Assembly: GCA_964020155.1 (NCBI GenBank)
Contig: OZ026570.1
Location: 3,305,779-3,369,778 of the forward strand
Source of the DNA: Chondrilla cf. caribensis
Taxonomy: Eukaryota > Porifera > Demospongiae > Chondrillida > Chondrillidae
Direction: 5' to 3'
Length of the DNA stretch: 64,000 nucleotides
Shown here: positions 1 to 12,000 of the stretch, in pieces
How positions within the stretch are numbered: position 1 is the stretch's first letter
Layout: each line of letters starts with the position of its first letter
Notes under the pieces: model-generated
The model's database searches: none
What the model saw: the letters and a program-made list of their open reading frames with translations, nothing else
Told to the model about the DNA's origin: nothing
Program-made: the position numbers and the translations under genes

Positions 1-66
1 TCTATTAGTGCCTTACATGATGCATCGGGCTACACCAGCACAGATCAAATCTTAGAAGATAAGTAA
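1..66 (+). CDS. possible C-terminal end of an upstream gene
   Basis: Frame 1 is open from the first base to a TAA at 64-66 and gives 22 residues ending in TSTDQILEDK. The composition is ordinary protein-like, unlike the repeats that follow. It could be the tail of a gene lying to the left, but 22 codons can be open by chance. I recognise no family. Confidence 0.2.
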   Translation, partial: SISALHDASGYTSTDQILEDK

Positions 67-169
67 TCACCCCACACCGACACATAACCTCAAGGAGACT
101 GAATTTCAGTTGGTGATATTTGAGAAAGTGTACAATACATGATAAGGTCGTGTTGACTGAGTGATTGGC

Positions 170-303
<134 letters not shown>

Positions 304-359
304 TCTATTAACACATGTACGTAGGTAAAACGGTACCTCTACTAGTACGTACATACGTA

Positions 360-880
360 TGTGTACAGTAGGGTCTCTACTACGTAGTGTGTGTACAGTA
401 GGACCTCTACTAGTGTGTGTACAGTAGGACCTCTACTAGTGTGTGTACAGTGGGACCTCTACTAGTGTGTGCAGTAGGACCTCTACTAGTGTGTGTGCAG
501 TAGGACCTCTACTAGCGTGTGTACAGTAGGACCTCTACTAGTGTGTGTACAGTAGGACCTCTACTAGTGTGTGTACAGTAGGACCTCTACTAGTGTGTGT
601 ACAGTAGGACTTCTACTAGTGTGTGTACAGTAGGACTTCTACTAGTGTGTGTACAGTAGGACCTCTACTAGTGTGTGTACAGTAGGACCTCTACTAGCAT
701 GTGTACAGTAGGACCTCTACTAGTGTGTGTACAGTAGGACTTCTACTAGTATGTGTACAGTAGGACTTCTACTAGTGTGTGTACAGTAGGACCTCTACTA
801 GTGTGTGTACAGTAGGACCTCTACTAGCATGTGTACAGTAGGACCTCTACTAGTGTGTGTACAGTAGGACCTCTACTAGT
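360..880. repeat. 26-bp minisatellite, about 20 copies
   Basis: The unit is built around GTACAGTAGGACCTCTACTA with a GTGTGT spacer and a period of 26 bp. The core resembles the ends of the CAGTGGAACCTC MITEs elsewhere in the window, so it may have grown from a MITE end. Confidence 0.93.
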
Positions 881-1198
881 ATGCAACTATAAAAACAATG
901 GAATTCCTTTCCAGCATAATGAACAGCTGTGTCAACAAACCCATTCCCAAATCAGTGACATCACAGCAGTGATCAGAAATCGGAACATTTAACACCAAAT
1001 AAGGAGTGCATGCATGGCCACATGACCGGTGGTTGCACCACCGGCTAAATGCACTGTAGTATCACTTGGGCAACAGGAAGTTACCAGGGAAGCATTAGAA
1101 AGGCTTGGTATATGATTGTGTGAGTTGGCTTCTTAGAACTTATAACACAAAGAAGCATCACATGAACACACACAGTACTGCATATATGTACATATGTA

Positions 1199-1297
1199 TA
1201 CACACCCACACACCCACACACCCACACACCCACACACACACACATACACACCCACACACCCACACACACACATATACACACACACACATACACACGT

Positions 1298-1367
<70 letters not shown>

Positions 1368-1376
1368 ACGTACACA
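1199..1376. repeat. compound (CA)n / CACACCC microsatellite
   Basis: CACACCCA and CATACACA variants on the left pass into pure (CA)n on the right. There is no gene. Confidence 0.95.
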
Positions 1377-1729
1377 CATGCATGAGTACACACAATGGGT
1401 AGGCACAAAGGCATCATTTTCAATTTGGAAGCAAGTAAAGTGGAAATCTGAAGAATTATAAATGCTCCCCAGAAAACAGTTCAGAATCATGTCTGCATTG
1501 TTACCATGGTTATGTCTGCGATAACATGAGATCATTCTAATGGAATCCTAGCAGGAGATGAATGGCCTGCCAGCAGTCAGGAGGGGTCGAGTGAGGAATC
1601 CAGGGGATTTCCCCTTCGAAACATTTTACAACAACAACTGTGTAGGTACAAGTATACACAACAGATACCATAACGGTGGTACTGCTGAGTACCTGCCAGT
1701 ACACACAGTACCAGTGCACTGGATATACA

Positions 1730-2595
1730 TGGGTACTGTACACTGGACATACGTACGTACACAGGTACCATACGTACACTGGACACACACACAGGTACCA
1801 TACACTGGACACACACACAGGCCGGTACCATACACTAGGCACATGTACACCGGCACCATACACTGGACACATGTACACAGGTACCATACACTGGGCACAT
1901 GTACACAGGTACCATACACTGGACTCATGTACACAGGTACCATACACTGGGCACATGTACACAGGTACCATACACTGGACTCATGTACACAGGTACCATA
2001 CACTGGGCACATGTACACAGGTACCATACACTAGGCACATGTACACAAGTACCATACACTAGGCACATGTACACAGGTATCATACACTGGACACATGTAC
2101 ACAGGTACCATACACTGGACACATGTACACAGGTACCATACACTGGACTCATGTACACAGGTACCATACACTAGGCACATGTACACAGGTACCATACACT
2201 AGGCACATGTACACAGGTACCATACACTGGACACATGTACACAGGTACCATACACTGGGCACATGTACACAGGTACCATACACTAGGCACATGTACACAG
2301 GTACCATACACTGGGCACATGTACACAGGTATCATACACTGGACACATGTACACAGGTACCATACACTGGGGACATGTACACAGGTACCATACACTGGGG
2401 ACATGTACACAGGTACCATACACTGGGGACATGTACACAGGTATCATACACTGGACACATGTACACAGGTACCATACACTAGGCACATGTACACAGGTAT
2501 CATACACTGGACACATGTACACAGGTATCATACACTGGACTCATGTACACAGGTACCATACACTGGACTCATGTACACAAGTACAGTACAGTAGA
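1730..2595. repeat. 28-bp minisatellite, about 30 copies
   Basis: The unit is ACACTGGRCACATGTACACAGGTACCAT-like with a 28-bp period. Since 28 is not a multiple of 3, the long open frames across it (TGTIHWTHVHRYH-type) cycle through all three frames. They are low-complexity artefacts, not genes. Confidence 0.95.
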
Positions 2596-2717
2596 CATAC
2601 ATAAGAATGATGAAGAACTCTCTTCACCAGACTGCGTTGTTAAACGCTCCTGAATCCGAAAGGATTTTCCCAACAACAGTTGTAAACTTCGCAGTCCAAA
2701 ATCACTATTCAAATGTA

Positions 2718-3005
2718 TAAGTAGCTGCTGAGGTGCAGTAGGATACACCTAAGTGGTGCTAGTGATCCGACCATCCACCATACCTAACACAAGTAGCTGC
2801 TGAGGTGCAGTACGATACACCTAAGTGGTGCTAGTGGTCCAACCATTCACCATACCTAACACAAGTAGCTGCTGAGGTGCAGTACGATACACCTAAGTGG
2901 TGCTAGTGGTCCAACCATTCACCATACCTAACATAAGTAGCCTGCTGAGGTGCAGTAGGATACACCTAAGTGGTGCTAGTGGTCCAACCATCCACCATAC
3001 CTAAC
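2718..3005. repeat. 72-bp tandem repeat, 4 copies
   Basis: Four near-identical units begin with AAGTAGCTGCTGAGGTGCAG and end near CCACCATACCTAAC. Confidence 0.9.
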
Positions 3006-3620
3006 TACCTAGGTACTCGGGCCGCTTTGAAGTAGTGTTGAAAATAGACATCTATCAAAAACCATTGCATTCCACAATGAGAGTAGGATGAGGATAGGAC
3101 GAATCTCGAGAAGCTAATGGAGTGTTGAAGGTAAGTTTGTTTTAGTACATCCTCCGAATACATGTCCACATTCGCATGTACGTACAAAGTACATGCATAG
3201 GAATGCGTGAATGCATGGTGTGAACATTATAACGCGAACTGCCAAATAACAAACACACTATACACCGTACATACATACGTACATATGTATATACGCATGT
3301 CCGTACCAACGTATGTACGTATGTCTGTATGTATGTATGCATGATTGCACAAACATACTGTATATGTACGTACGTACATACTCAAATGGCAGTTGTGTGG
3401 GTGGTAATGACGAAGTAAAGCAACAACTGAAGCTACGAAGCCAAATTTAAGCTTTAGATAATAGTGCTTGCCAAAGAGGAAGGAGCAAGTCTATGGTAAA
3501 GTTAGTCAGAGAGTTGTTTGTGATTGGAGGAGAACATTGTCCTGTTCATGGGCCACAATTCTGTCTCGAGTTAACAGCTATCTCAACTCAAATGGTCTCA
3601 CACCACAAGCACTACTGTTC
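3006..3620. other. non-coding stretch
   Basis: Contains scattered GTAC/TACGTA-rich simple sequence at 3170-3380. I see no gene, RNA or mobile-element end here. Confidence 0.5.
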
Positions 3621-3626
3621 AGTATA

Positions 3627-3801
3627 CAATGGGACCTCTCTATTACAAACCTCTGAAAAGTGGAAACCTCTATAATAAGGACACCATTCTGTGTCCCAGT
3701 GTAGTACTGTAGTGTATTAAGTGATCTCTGAATTGAGGAAACCTCTGTAATAAGGACTACAATTAAGGTCCCAAAGTGTCCTTTATAGAGAGGTCTCACT
3801 G
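3627..3801. mobile_element. pogo/Tigger-like MITE, copy 1
   Basis: The 175-bp element starts CAATGGGACCTCTCTATTAC and ends TATAGAGAGGTCTCACTG. These are imperfect terminal inverted repeats of about 18 bp, flanked by TA on both sides (3625-3626 and 3802-3803). It has no coding capacity. The CAGTGG-ACCTC end is typical of pogo-type elements that target TA. Close relatives lie at 25557 and 58743. Confidence 0.75.
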
Positions 3802-3803
3802 TA

Positions 3804-4215
3804 TGATCAATGCCAAACATTACTACTTGTATTAGGGGTGCAGCCTATTGCCACTCTCAACTCATTACCCATAGAGTATGTACGTGGGTACACCCGTAGC
3901 CATACATATACTGTTAATACTCGTTAATCTGCCGCAATTTGTTTTTGAAGAATATGGTGGATTAATGAGTTTGGTGGATTAACTGGATATTCATTGGTAC
4001 TAGTACATTATATTGGTACTGGGAAATTGTGGCAGATTAAAAGGTTTAGCGGACAAAATGTTGGTGAATTAATAAGAATTCACTGTACATATACATAATA
4101 TTACCTTTCATACACTCACATCACATTCAACTACATGCATACCTAAGTACGTACGTATATCTGCATGTATGCATGCATGTACGTACAGATATTGACAGCC
4201 CTTATCATCAAATAT
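3804..4215. other. AT-rich non-coding stretch
   Basis: Holds degenerate 'ttaat-ggtggattaa' repeats at about 3910-4085 and TACGTA simple sequence at 4145-4190. I see no gene. Confidence 0.5.
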
Positions 4216-4217
4216 AC

Positions 4218-4410
4218 TAGAAGCCCGGGGCTTTAATGTGTCACCCTGCAAAACTAGAAGCCCAGGGCTTTAATGTGTCACCATACATAACTAGCTACCC
4301 TACCAAACTTTGTAAGTACGTACCTGGGGCGACAAAGTCTCACCCATACTAAACAAGAGCCCAGGGCTACAATATACCACCATACTAAACTAAGAGCCCA
4401 GGGCTACAGT
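4218..4410. repeat. degenerate tandem repeat (AGCCCAGGGCT core)
   Basis: About five diverged copies, spaced roughly 40-60 bp, of a unit centred on the palindromic core AGCCCAGGGCT followed by a TAC/ACCAT tail. Confidence 0.7.
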
Positions 4411-4813
4411 ATTCTGGTCATACACATAACATTCCACACAACAAAGAGACTGTCAAAAAACTAACTGTGTGTGACCCACAGGCCTGGAGGTGATCGGGCT
4501 GTTGTGTATCTGGATGAACAACCATTGTTTCGGGTTCATAGGACAACATCTGGTCACAACTGTACGCCTGTAAACATGCTGACAATGCAACTGTGATGTA
4601 AGGCCTCACATGAGGCAGAGGGGAGAGGTTGGTTGTCTATCTGCTACAGGTCACAGGGGACAGGTTGGTTGTCTATCTGCTACAGGTCACGTGCCAACAC
4701 AATGAGAGCCTCCACACACTAAACTTGGGACACATCTGGCAAGTCACCATCCCAACACAAAGTGGACCCATTCACAAACCCTGAAACCAGCAGCTGATAG
4801 GGGACCAGTTGAA

Positions 4814-5150
4814 GTACAGTAGAACCTCACAATTGAGACCATCTATGGGACCAGTTGAAGCACTGTAGAACCTCACAATTGAGACCACCTATGGGACCAG
4901 TTGAAGCACAGTAGAACCTCACAATTGAGACCACCTATGGGACCAGTTGAAGTACAGTAGAACCTCACAATTGAGACCACCTGTGGGACCAGTCAAAATG
5001 GTCTCAATTGTGAGGTGGTCCTAATTCTGATATTGGAAGAGTATAAAGTAATACAGTACAGGGACTCCTGGGACTAAGAAGTCAGTGGTCCTATTGATGG
5101 AGTGGTCTCATTAGTGCGGTGTTCTTTAAGTGGTGTTCTACCACACTTAC
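4814..5150. mobile_element. second MITE family with tandem-duplicated end
   Basis: The CAGTAGAACCTCACAATTGA end is repeated four times with a period near 58 bp. A body with an AATACAGTACAGGGA motif follows, and then inverted matches (GGTCTCAATTGTGAGG; GTGGTGTTCTACCAC). The same body seeds the minisatellite in KPNB1 intron 12. Confidence 0.6.
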
Positions 5151-5419
5151 CATTAGTACTGGTCAGACAATGAGAAGCCTGTGATAAGCTGGAGACTACG
5201 TATGTGCCCAAACTTTGTGAATTGAGGATTTCGAGGATTATCAAATTAGGTTACAGCTGCCTTTTTTAGCAGATTTTGGTCAGGGAGTGACCCTAAGGTT
5301 TGTGAATGTTGGTGAAAGTGTATTTTGTGCTAAGTGTGATTTCACCGTGCCACATCATCTCAATATGAGTCTGTACTACTGAATTTTGTGACTGCACATA
5401 CTCACACATACGCACACAC

Positions 5420-5424
5420 ACACC

Positions 5425-5456
<32 letters not shown>

Positions 5457-5493
5457 CATCATCAACAACAACATCATCAACAACAACAACAAC
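5420..5493. repeat. (CCA)n/(CAA)n trinucleotide repeat
   Basis: CACCACCACC runs pass into CAACAACAA and CATCATCAA blocks. Confidence 0.9.
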
Positions 5494-5822
5494 ATACAGA
5501 CACAGAACTGACAAGAATGTCAGGGGAGTTGACTGCAATGAACCCTCCTGAAATGAAGCCATAGTAAACCCCTCACACCGACCTCACTCAGCACACACAC
5601 ACACCACTGGGATGAATGCCCTCACTTCAGCGACATAGTGACACCACAGAGGAGACCTTAATGGGGAGGTGACACCAGCTGCCATCAACTACAGTAAGCA
5701 GCGAAGATTATGCTATTGTAGAGTGGGAATTTATGTATATGAAAGACTGCATGTGCATGTGCTAGGGTGATGCAGATACGTATGTAGACGTTGTAATGAT
5801 TGCTTGGTATGTGGTGAGACAG

Positions 5823-5881
5823 AGACACACACAACACACACACACACACACACACACACAGGAACACACTCACACAGAGAA

Positions 5882-5914
<33 letters not shown>

Positions 5915-5951
5915 CACACACACACACACAGGAACATACTCTCACACACAG

Positions 5952-6006
<55 letters not shown>
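5823..6006. repeat. (CA)n microsatellite with ACAGGAACA/ACAGAAACA interruptions
   Basis: A CA array with regularly spaced interruptions; non-coding. Confidence 0.95.
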
Positions 6007-6010
<4 letters not shown>

Positions 6011-6246
6011 CGAATGACGTCACACATACAACCCTAATCATGAAAATAGCTCACTGATACTCACTAATTGGTTGTAGCCCACTATCAAAAATCCTGTTTA
6101 TAAGTGCAAATGGATTACCTAAGGATGACTGTCATGATGAGTGCATAGCTATCTGTGGAGGTGACGACCATGTGGGTAAAACAAACTGGTTCAATGGGAA
6201 TCACAAACCACCTTCTTCTAGTGAGATCTGTGAGCTCATCCGTGGT

Positions 6247-6260
6247 GGGGACACACACAC

Positions 6261-6313
<53 letters not shown>

Positions 6314-6402
6314 CACACAGACACACACACCACACACTACACACAGACAGACACACACAACACACACACACACAACACACTACACACAGACAGACACACA
6401 CA

Positions 6403-6488
<86 letters not shown>
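6247..6488. repeat. (CA)n microsatellite with ACACTACACACAGACAG interruptions
   Basis: Compound CA array; non-coding. The following 500 bases up to the SelL start show no gene and presumably hold that gene's promoter. Confidence 0.95.
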
Positions 6489-6490
<2 letters not shown>

Positions 6491-7013
6491 TACAGCGGTC
6501 AATCGATCACGGATATCATATCCTCAGTATCGCACTATCCTATCGCAACGTGTTCACAATGGTACAAAAGCGCGTAGAACTCATACATCAAAGGCACATC
6601 AACGTGCATTGTTCAAAGCTACGTGCGCGCAATACCCGTAGTACAGAATTAATGTGTGTGAATCGACTGTCTAAGTAGAAGAGACTAGCGTAGTACAGAG
6701 TGTCTATGAAGGGACCCACCTTCCGCTAGTTCATGTTCGAGAACTCTAATTTGCTCCAGAACAAAATCAGGGATTCGTGACATTATCCGCTCTCTCGTCT
6801 GAGTTCGATGTTACAGAGGCCTTTCCTCCTTGGAAGTAGTTTGGTGCAGACGAAAGAAAATAAAAGACACAATTTTGACCAAGAACCTCCGGCGAGCTAT
6901 TAAGAATACGGAATAATATACGGAAATTTTCACAGAGGTCAACGTACAATGTCACGCAGGATAGGTGGAGCCAGACGATATGAATATTAAATTTAATTAG
7001 CGATTTACACAAA

Positions 7014-7982
7014 ATGGCCGACGAGAGGGAGGGCACATCTCCCCTCGCGTTCGGTACGGATAGTTCGCCTGTTGCAAAGAGGAGTCAGACGAGTTGCCAA
7101 CGGACAGCAATGACGGTGGAGACTCTTGCAGCTGCTATAAACCGTCTTGTGGACGACACTAGAAAGAGGTTCGAATCCGAAGAGAATTTGGAGGAGTTTA
7201 TATCTAATGATCTAGGAAAGCTCGGTAAAGCCATCGGTCTATATTGTAGCGCTTTGAGCGAACTGTCAGTGACGACTTTTGCGGAATTCGAGGTTTGTGT
7301 CAAAGATGACTACAGACAGTCGATAGTGTCAGATAGCTACGAAGAACTTTTACTGGCTGAGGAAAAGTGGGTGGATCTGTTGAGAGAGATTGAGTCCAAG
7401 AAGACAACGGCAGAGAACGCTTCCGCTAGTGCTAACTGTGAAGAAGGCGCCTCTGTTCCTATGGACATGTCGTTTATTCGCGTTTCTGACAACAAAACTG
7501 TTTCTCTGAGAAATTTGTGTGCTGGCTCAAAGAGCTTACTCCTAATTGTTCTTAGACATCTTGCCTGACTGCCATGACGCGAACATGTTGAGACTGTTGC
7601 TAGCATGGAGTCTGAGTTGCAGTCACATGACTGTCAGGTGGTGGCAGTCACATTTGCAGCTGTAGACAAGGGCAGACAGTGGGTCAGTGAAACAGCCTGT
7701 CCATTTGTGGTGATCTCGGACCCGCAGAAACGAATATATCGGCACTTTGGATTACCTCGCACCATTGACAAAGTCTGGAGCTTGAACATGGTGAAGCACT
7801 ACGCGGAAAAGAAATCCCAGGGTGTCGCGCTGGTCCCGATGTACGAGGACGACGACCCCTATCAGATCGGTGGAGATTTTATCATCTCGAGTGATGGAAT
7901 TGTGGTGATGGGTCACCCAAGCTCGACACCTGTAGACAGACCGTCCAACGACAAAATCCTCCGTTACCTCAAGAAACAATAA
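7014..7982 (+). CDS. SelL: selenoprotein L, UxxU thioredoxin-fold redox protein
   Basis: A single-exon gene of 322 codons plus TAA, provided that two TGA codons at 7566-7568 and 7575-7577 are read as selenocysteine (Sec185 and Sec188). Both sides of the TGAs are in the same frame. They encode one continuous AhpC/TSA peroxiredoxin-like-2 domain: KSLLLIVLRHLA, then U-L-P-U, then REHVETVASME. Residues 155-322 form the thioredoxin-fold domain, with VVAVTF, CPFVVISDPQKRIYRHFGL and the late strand IGGDFIISSDGIVVMGHP. Residues 1-150 are a helical extension without a recognised domain. In this family the two positions are CxxC or, in SelL, UxxU, which forms a diselenide. Such proteins are thought to act as thiol/selenol oxidoreductases; the substrate is unknown. 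The start has a good context (aaaATGG). A SECIS-like hairpin lies downstream. The alternative, a pseudogene with two nonsense mutations, is unlikely because both TGAs sit exactly on the redox residues. Confidence 0.93.
7566..7577 (+). other. SelL: two selenocysteine codons (Sec185-x-x-Sec188)
   Basis: TGA-CTG-CCA-TGA occupies the place of the family's redox-active CxxC, directly after the hydrophobic beta-strand LLLIVLRH. No other in-frame stop occurs between 7014 and 7979. Confidence 0.9.
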
Positions 7983-8061
7983 CTTAATTTCCTCCTTCAC
8001 AGTCTGTGTATATATACATATTCCTACTGCTTTCTTGCATATTTATTGATTTTATTGTTCA

Positions 8062-8136
8062 CTCTTTCTTTATTATGATGTTTATGCTCACAACCAGCTG
8101 CTCCTGGAGGGTGTAAATTGATATTTCACCAAAGAG
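8062..8136 (+). promoter_or_regulatory. SECIS element in the SelL 3'UTR
   Basis: Eukaryotic SECIS architecture can be traced by eye. The 5' quartet ATGAT (8075-8079) faces TTGAT (8118-8122), allowing tandem G.A pairs. Helix II pairs TTTATGCTC (8081-8089) with GGGTGTAAA (8109-8117). The unpaired AA lies at 8092-8093 in an internal bulge. A mini-helix CCAG (8094-8097) with CTGG (8104-8107) closes a six-base apical loop, giving a form II layout. CTCTTT (8062-8067) with AAAGAG (8131-8136) can make helix I. It starts about 80 bases after the stop codon and would direct Sec insertion at both TGAs. Confidence 0.85.
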
Positions 8137-8744
8137 AAATGTGACAATTAATGCTATGAACATTGGCATGATTTTGACATTAATACATAGATACCATGGT
8201 TGTTCCATTGTGCATGTTGTCTATGATAATTGTGACCTGGCTATATTGAGTTGGGTTCATTTGTCATTACTATATTATATATACATGCAAGTGTACATGA
8301 GTAGTTCACTCAGAGATTTTCAACCATCACATCAAATGGGAGGACTCAGTAGTTGTAGAGAGAGAGGGCAGAGTGGAGGAAAGGAGAATCAAAGAGAGCA
8401 TTCATATCAGGAGGAGCAGGAGGTACAACCTGGATGAGGGGTACCCCCTAAGCCCGGTGTGGAACACCCTGATCAAGGACATATGAATGTTACATCCACT
8501 TGTTATCTCATTGGTCATTTACTGGCCAATGGGTAACTATCAGTGTAGCCAATGATTCAAATTTTGTATTGTATGTGCCTGAAGAAGCCTGTGATGGGTG
8601 AAACATTGCTCGAATGATTAATTTGTGAGAAGAATTGTTTGAATATATCACTATAGACGTGTTAAACAATAGTCCTACAACTATAAAGAAGTGTACATGT
8701 GTACATAACTTCACATATGGAGCTTCACACATATACGTATCAAA

Positions 8745-9023
8745 TGGACATTGGGAAGCTTTTGTGACCAGCCACAAAATATCTTGTTGGTCACCACAAG
8801 GTCCATATCACCTCCAGGAGGGTGGGTATGCATCGGTATTTGTTCTGTGATGTATCACATGGACACTGGTGGGGCCGGTGACCAGCAATGAAATTTGACA
8901 TTTTCCAGCTGGTCACCACAGGGTCCATAGCACATCATGGTGGGCGTGCATGCACCTGCAATTGTGTTGTTGAGTTTGATATGGACACTGGGCAGCCTGT
9001 GGTGATCTGTAATAGAAAGTGAA
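8745..9023. repeat. diverged tandem repeat, about 115 bp, 2.5 copies
   Basis: Copies begin near ATGGACACTGGG and contain TGGTCACCACAGGGTCCATA and a GTGGGCGTGCATGCA-like motif. They lie directly before the satellite array. Confidence 0.6.
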
Positions 9024-9029
9024 ATCACT

Positions 9030-12000
9030 TCCCATCTACTTGTGTGCTTTGTAACCCTTGTTATTCAAGGTGGTGCTATGGCCAAATTTTGGCCATAGCA
9101 CCACAGTCAATGTATGGGAGAGAATAGGGAGAAAAACACTTAGCACCATCTTGCATAGCTCGAGGGAGAGGGGGCGTGTCAATCTGATATTTTAACCAAA
9201 TCTAGCTGATGATGTGAACTAAGTTATGAAACACTTCCCATCTGTTTGTGAGCTTTGTAACCCTTGTTATTCAAGGTGGTGCTATGGCCAAATTTTGGCC
9301 ATAGCACCACAGTCAATGTATGGGGGAGAATAGGGAGAAAAACACTTAGCACCATCTTGCATAGCTCGAGGGAGAGGGGGTGTGTCAATCTGATATTTTA
9401 ACCAAATGTAGCTGAAGATGTGAACCAAGTTATGAAACACTTCCCATCTGTTTGTGAGCTTTGTAACCCTTGTTATTCAAGGTGGTGCTATGGCCAAATT
9501 TTGGCCATAGCACCACAGTCAATGTATGGGGGAGAATAGGAGAAAATACACATAGCACCATCTTGCATAGCTCGAGGGAGAGGGGGAGTGTCAATCTGAT
9601 ATTTTAACCAAATCTAGCTGAGGATGTGAACTAAGTCATGAAACACTTCTCATCTGTTTGTGAGCTTTGTAACCCTTGTTATTCAAGGTGGTGCTATGGC
9701 CAAATTTTGGCCATAGCACCACAGTCAATGTATGGGGGAGAATAGGAGAAAATACACATAGCACCATCTTGCATAGCTCGAGGGAGAGGGGGAGTGTCAA
9801 TCTGATATTTTAACCAAATCTAGCTGAGGATGTGAACTAAGTTATGAAACACTTCCCATCTGTTTGTGAGCTTTGTAACCCTTGTTATTCAAGGTGGTGC
9901 TATGGCCAAATTTTGGCCATAGCACCACAGTCAATGTACGTATGGGGGAGAATAGGAGAAAATACACTTAGCACCATCTTGCATAGCACGAGGGAGAGGG
10001 GGAGTGTCAATCTGATATTTTAACCAAATCTAGCTGAGGATGTGAACTAAGTTATGAAACACTTCCCATCTGTTTGTGAGCTTTGTAACCCTTGTTATTC
10101 AAGGTGGAACTATGGCCAAATTTTGGCCATAGCACCACAGTCAATGTACGTATGGGGGAGAATAGGAGAAAATACACATAGCACCATCTTGCATAGCTCG
10201 AGGGAGAGGGGGAGTGTCAATCTGATATTTTAACCAAATGTAGCTGAAGATATGAGCTAAGTTATGAAACACTTCCCATCTGTTTGTGAGCTTTGTAACC
10301 CTTGTTATTCAAGGTGGTGCTATGGCCAAAATTTGGCCATAGCACCACAGTCAATGTATGGGAGAGAATAGGGAGAAAATACACATAGCACCATCTTGCA
10401 TAGCTCGAGGGAGAGGGGGAGTGTCAATCTGATATTTTAACCAAATCTAGCTGAGGATGTGAGCTAAGTTATGAAACACTTCCCATCTGTTTGTGAGCTT
10501 TGTAACCCTTGTTATTCAAGGTGGTGCTATGGCCAAATTTTGGCCATAGCACCACAGTCAATGTATGGGAGAGAATAGGGAGAAAAACACTTAGCACCAT
10601 CTTGCATAGCTCGAGGGAGAGGGGGCGTGTCAATCTGATATTTTAACCAAATCTAGCTGAGGATGTGAACTAAGTTATGAAACACTTCCCATCTGTTTGT
10701 GAGCTTTGTAACCCTTGTTATTCAAGGTGGTGCTATGGCCAAATTTTGGCCATAGCACCACAGTCAATGTATGGGAGAGAATAGGGAGAAAAACACTTAG
10801 CACCATCTTGCATAGCTCGAGGGAGAGGGGGCGTGTCAATCTGATATTTTAACCAAATCTAGCTGAGGATGTGAACTAAGTTATGAAACACTTCCCATCT
10901 GTTTGTGAGCTTTGTAACCCTTGTTATTCAAGGTGGTGCTATGGCCAAATTTTGGCCATAGCACCACAGTCAATGTATGGGGGAGAATAGGGAGAAAAAC
11001 ACTTAGCACCATCTTGCATAGCTCGAGGGAGAGGGGGCGTGTCAATCTGATATTTTAACCAAATCTAGCTGAGGATGTGAACTAAGTTATGAAACACTTC
11101 CCATCTGTTTGTGAGCTTTGTAACCCTTGTTATTCAAGGTGGTGCTATGGCCAAATTTTGGCCATAGCACCACAGTCAATGTATGGGGGAGAATAGGAGA
11201 AAATACACATAGCACCATCTTGCATAGCTCGAGGGAGAGGGGGCGTGTCAATCTGATATTTTAACCAAATCTAGCTGAGGATGTGAACTAAGTTATGAAA
11301 CACTTCCCATCTGTTTGTGAGCTTTGTAACCCTTGTTATTCAAGGTGGTGCTATGGCCAAATTTTGGCCATAGCACCACAGTCAATGTATGGGGGAGAAT
11401 AGGGAGAAAAACACTTAGCACCATCTTGCATAGCTCGAGGGAGAGGGGGTGTGTCAATCTGATATTTTAACCAAATGTAGCTGAGGATGTGAACTAAGTT
11501 ATGAAACACTTCCCATCTGTTTGTGAGCTTTGTAACCCTTGTTATTCAAGGTGGTGCTATGGCCAAATTTTGGCCATAGCACCACAGTCAATGTATGGGG
11601 GAGAATAGGAGAAAATACACATAGCACCATCTTGCATAGCTCGAGGGAGAGGGGGAGTGTCAATCTGATATTTTAACCAAATCTAGCAGAGGATGTGAAC
11701 TAAGTTATGAAACAGTTCCCATCTGTTTGTGAGCTTTGTAACCCTTGTTATTCAAGGTGGTACTATGGCCAAATTTTGGCCATAGCACCAAAGTCAATGT
11801 ATGGGGGAGAATAGGAGAAAATACACATAGCACCATCTTGCATAGCTCGAGGGAGAGGGGGAGTGTCAATCTGATATTTTAACCAAATGTAGCTGAGGAT
11901 GTGAACTAAGTTATGAAACACTTCCCATCTGTTTGTGAGCTTTGTAACCCTTGTTATTCAAGGTGGTACTATGGCCAAATTTTGGCCATAGCACCACAGT

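Noticed and set aside
1105..2604. Long open frames on both strands over CA-rich and 28-bp repeats
   Set aside because: Pure repeat translation (THTHTH, CVCVCV, TGTIHWTHVHRYH). The unit length of 28 is not a multiple of three, so there is no coding constraint.
7014..7982. Two separate ORFs (7014-7568 and 7605-7982) or a nonsense-broken pseudogene
   Set aside because: They are in the same frame. The intervening TGAs fall precisely on the two redox positions, and a SECIS-like hairpin follows. No other lesion is present.
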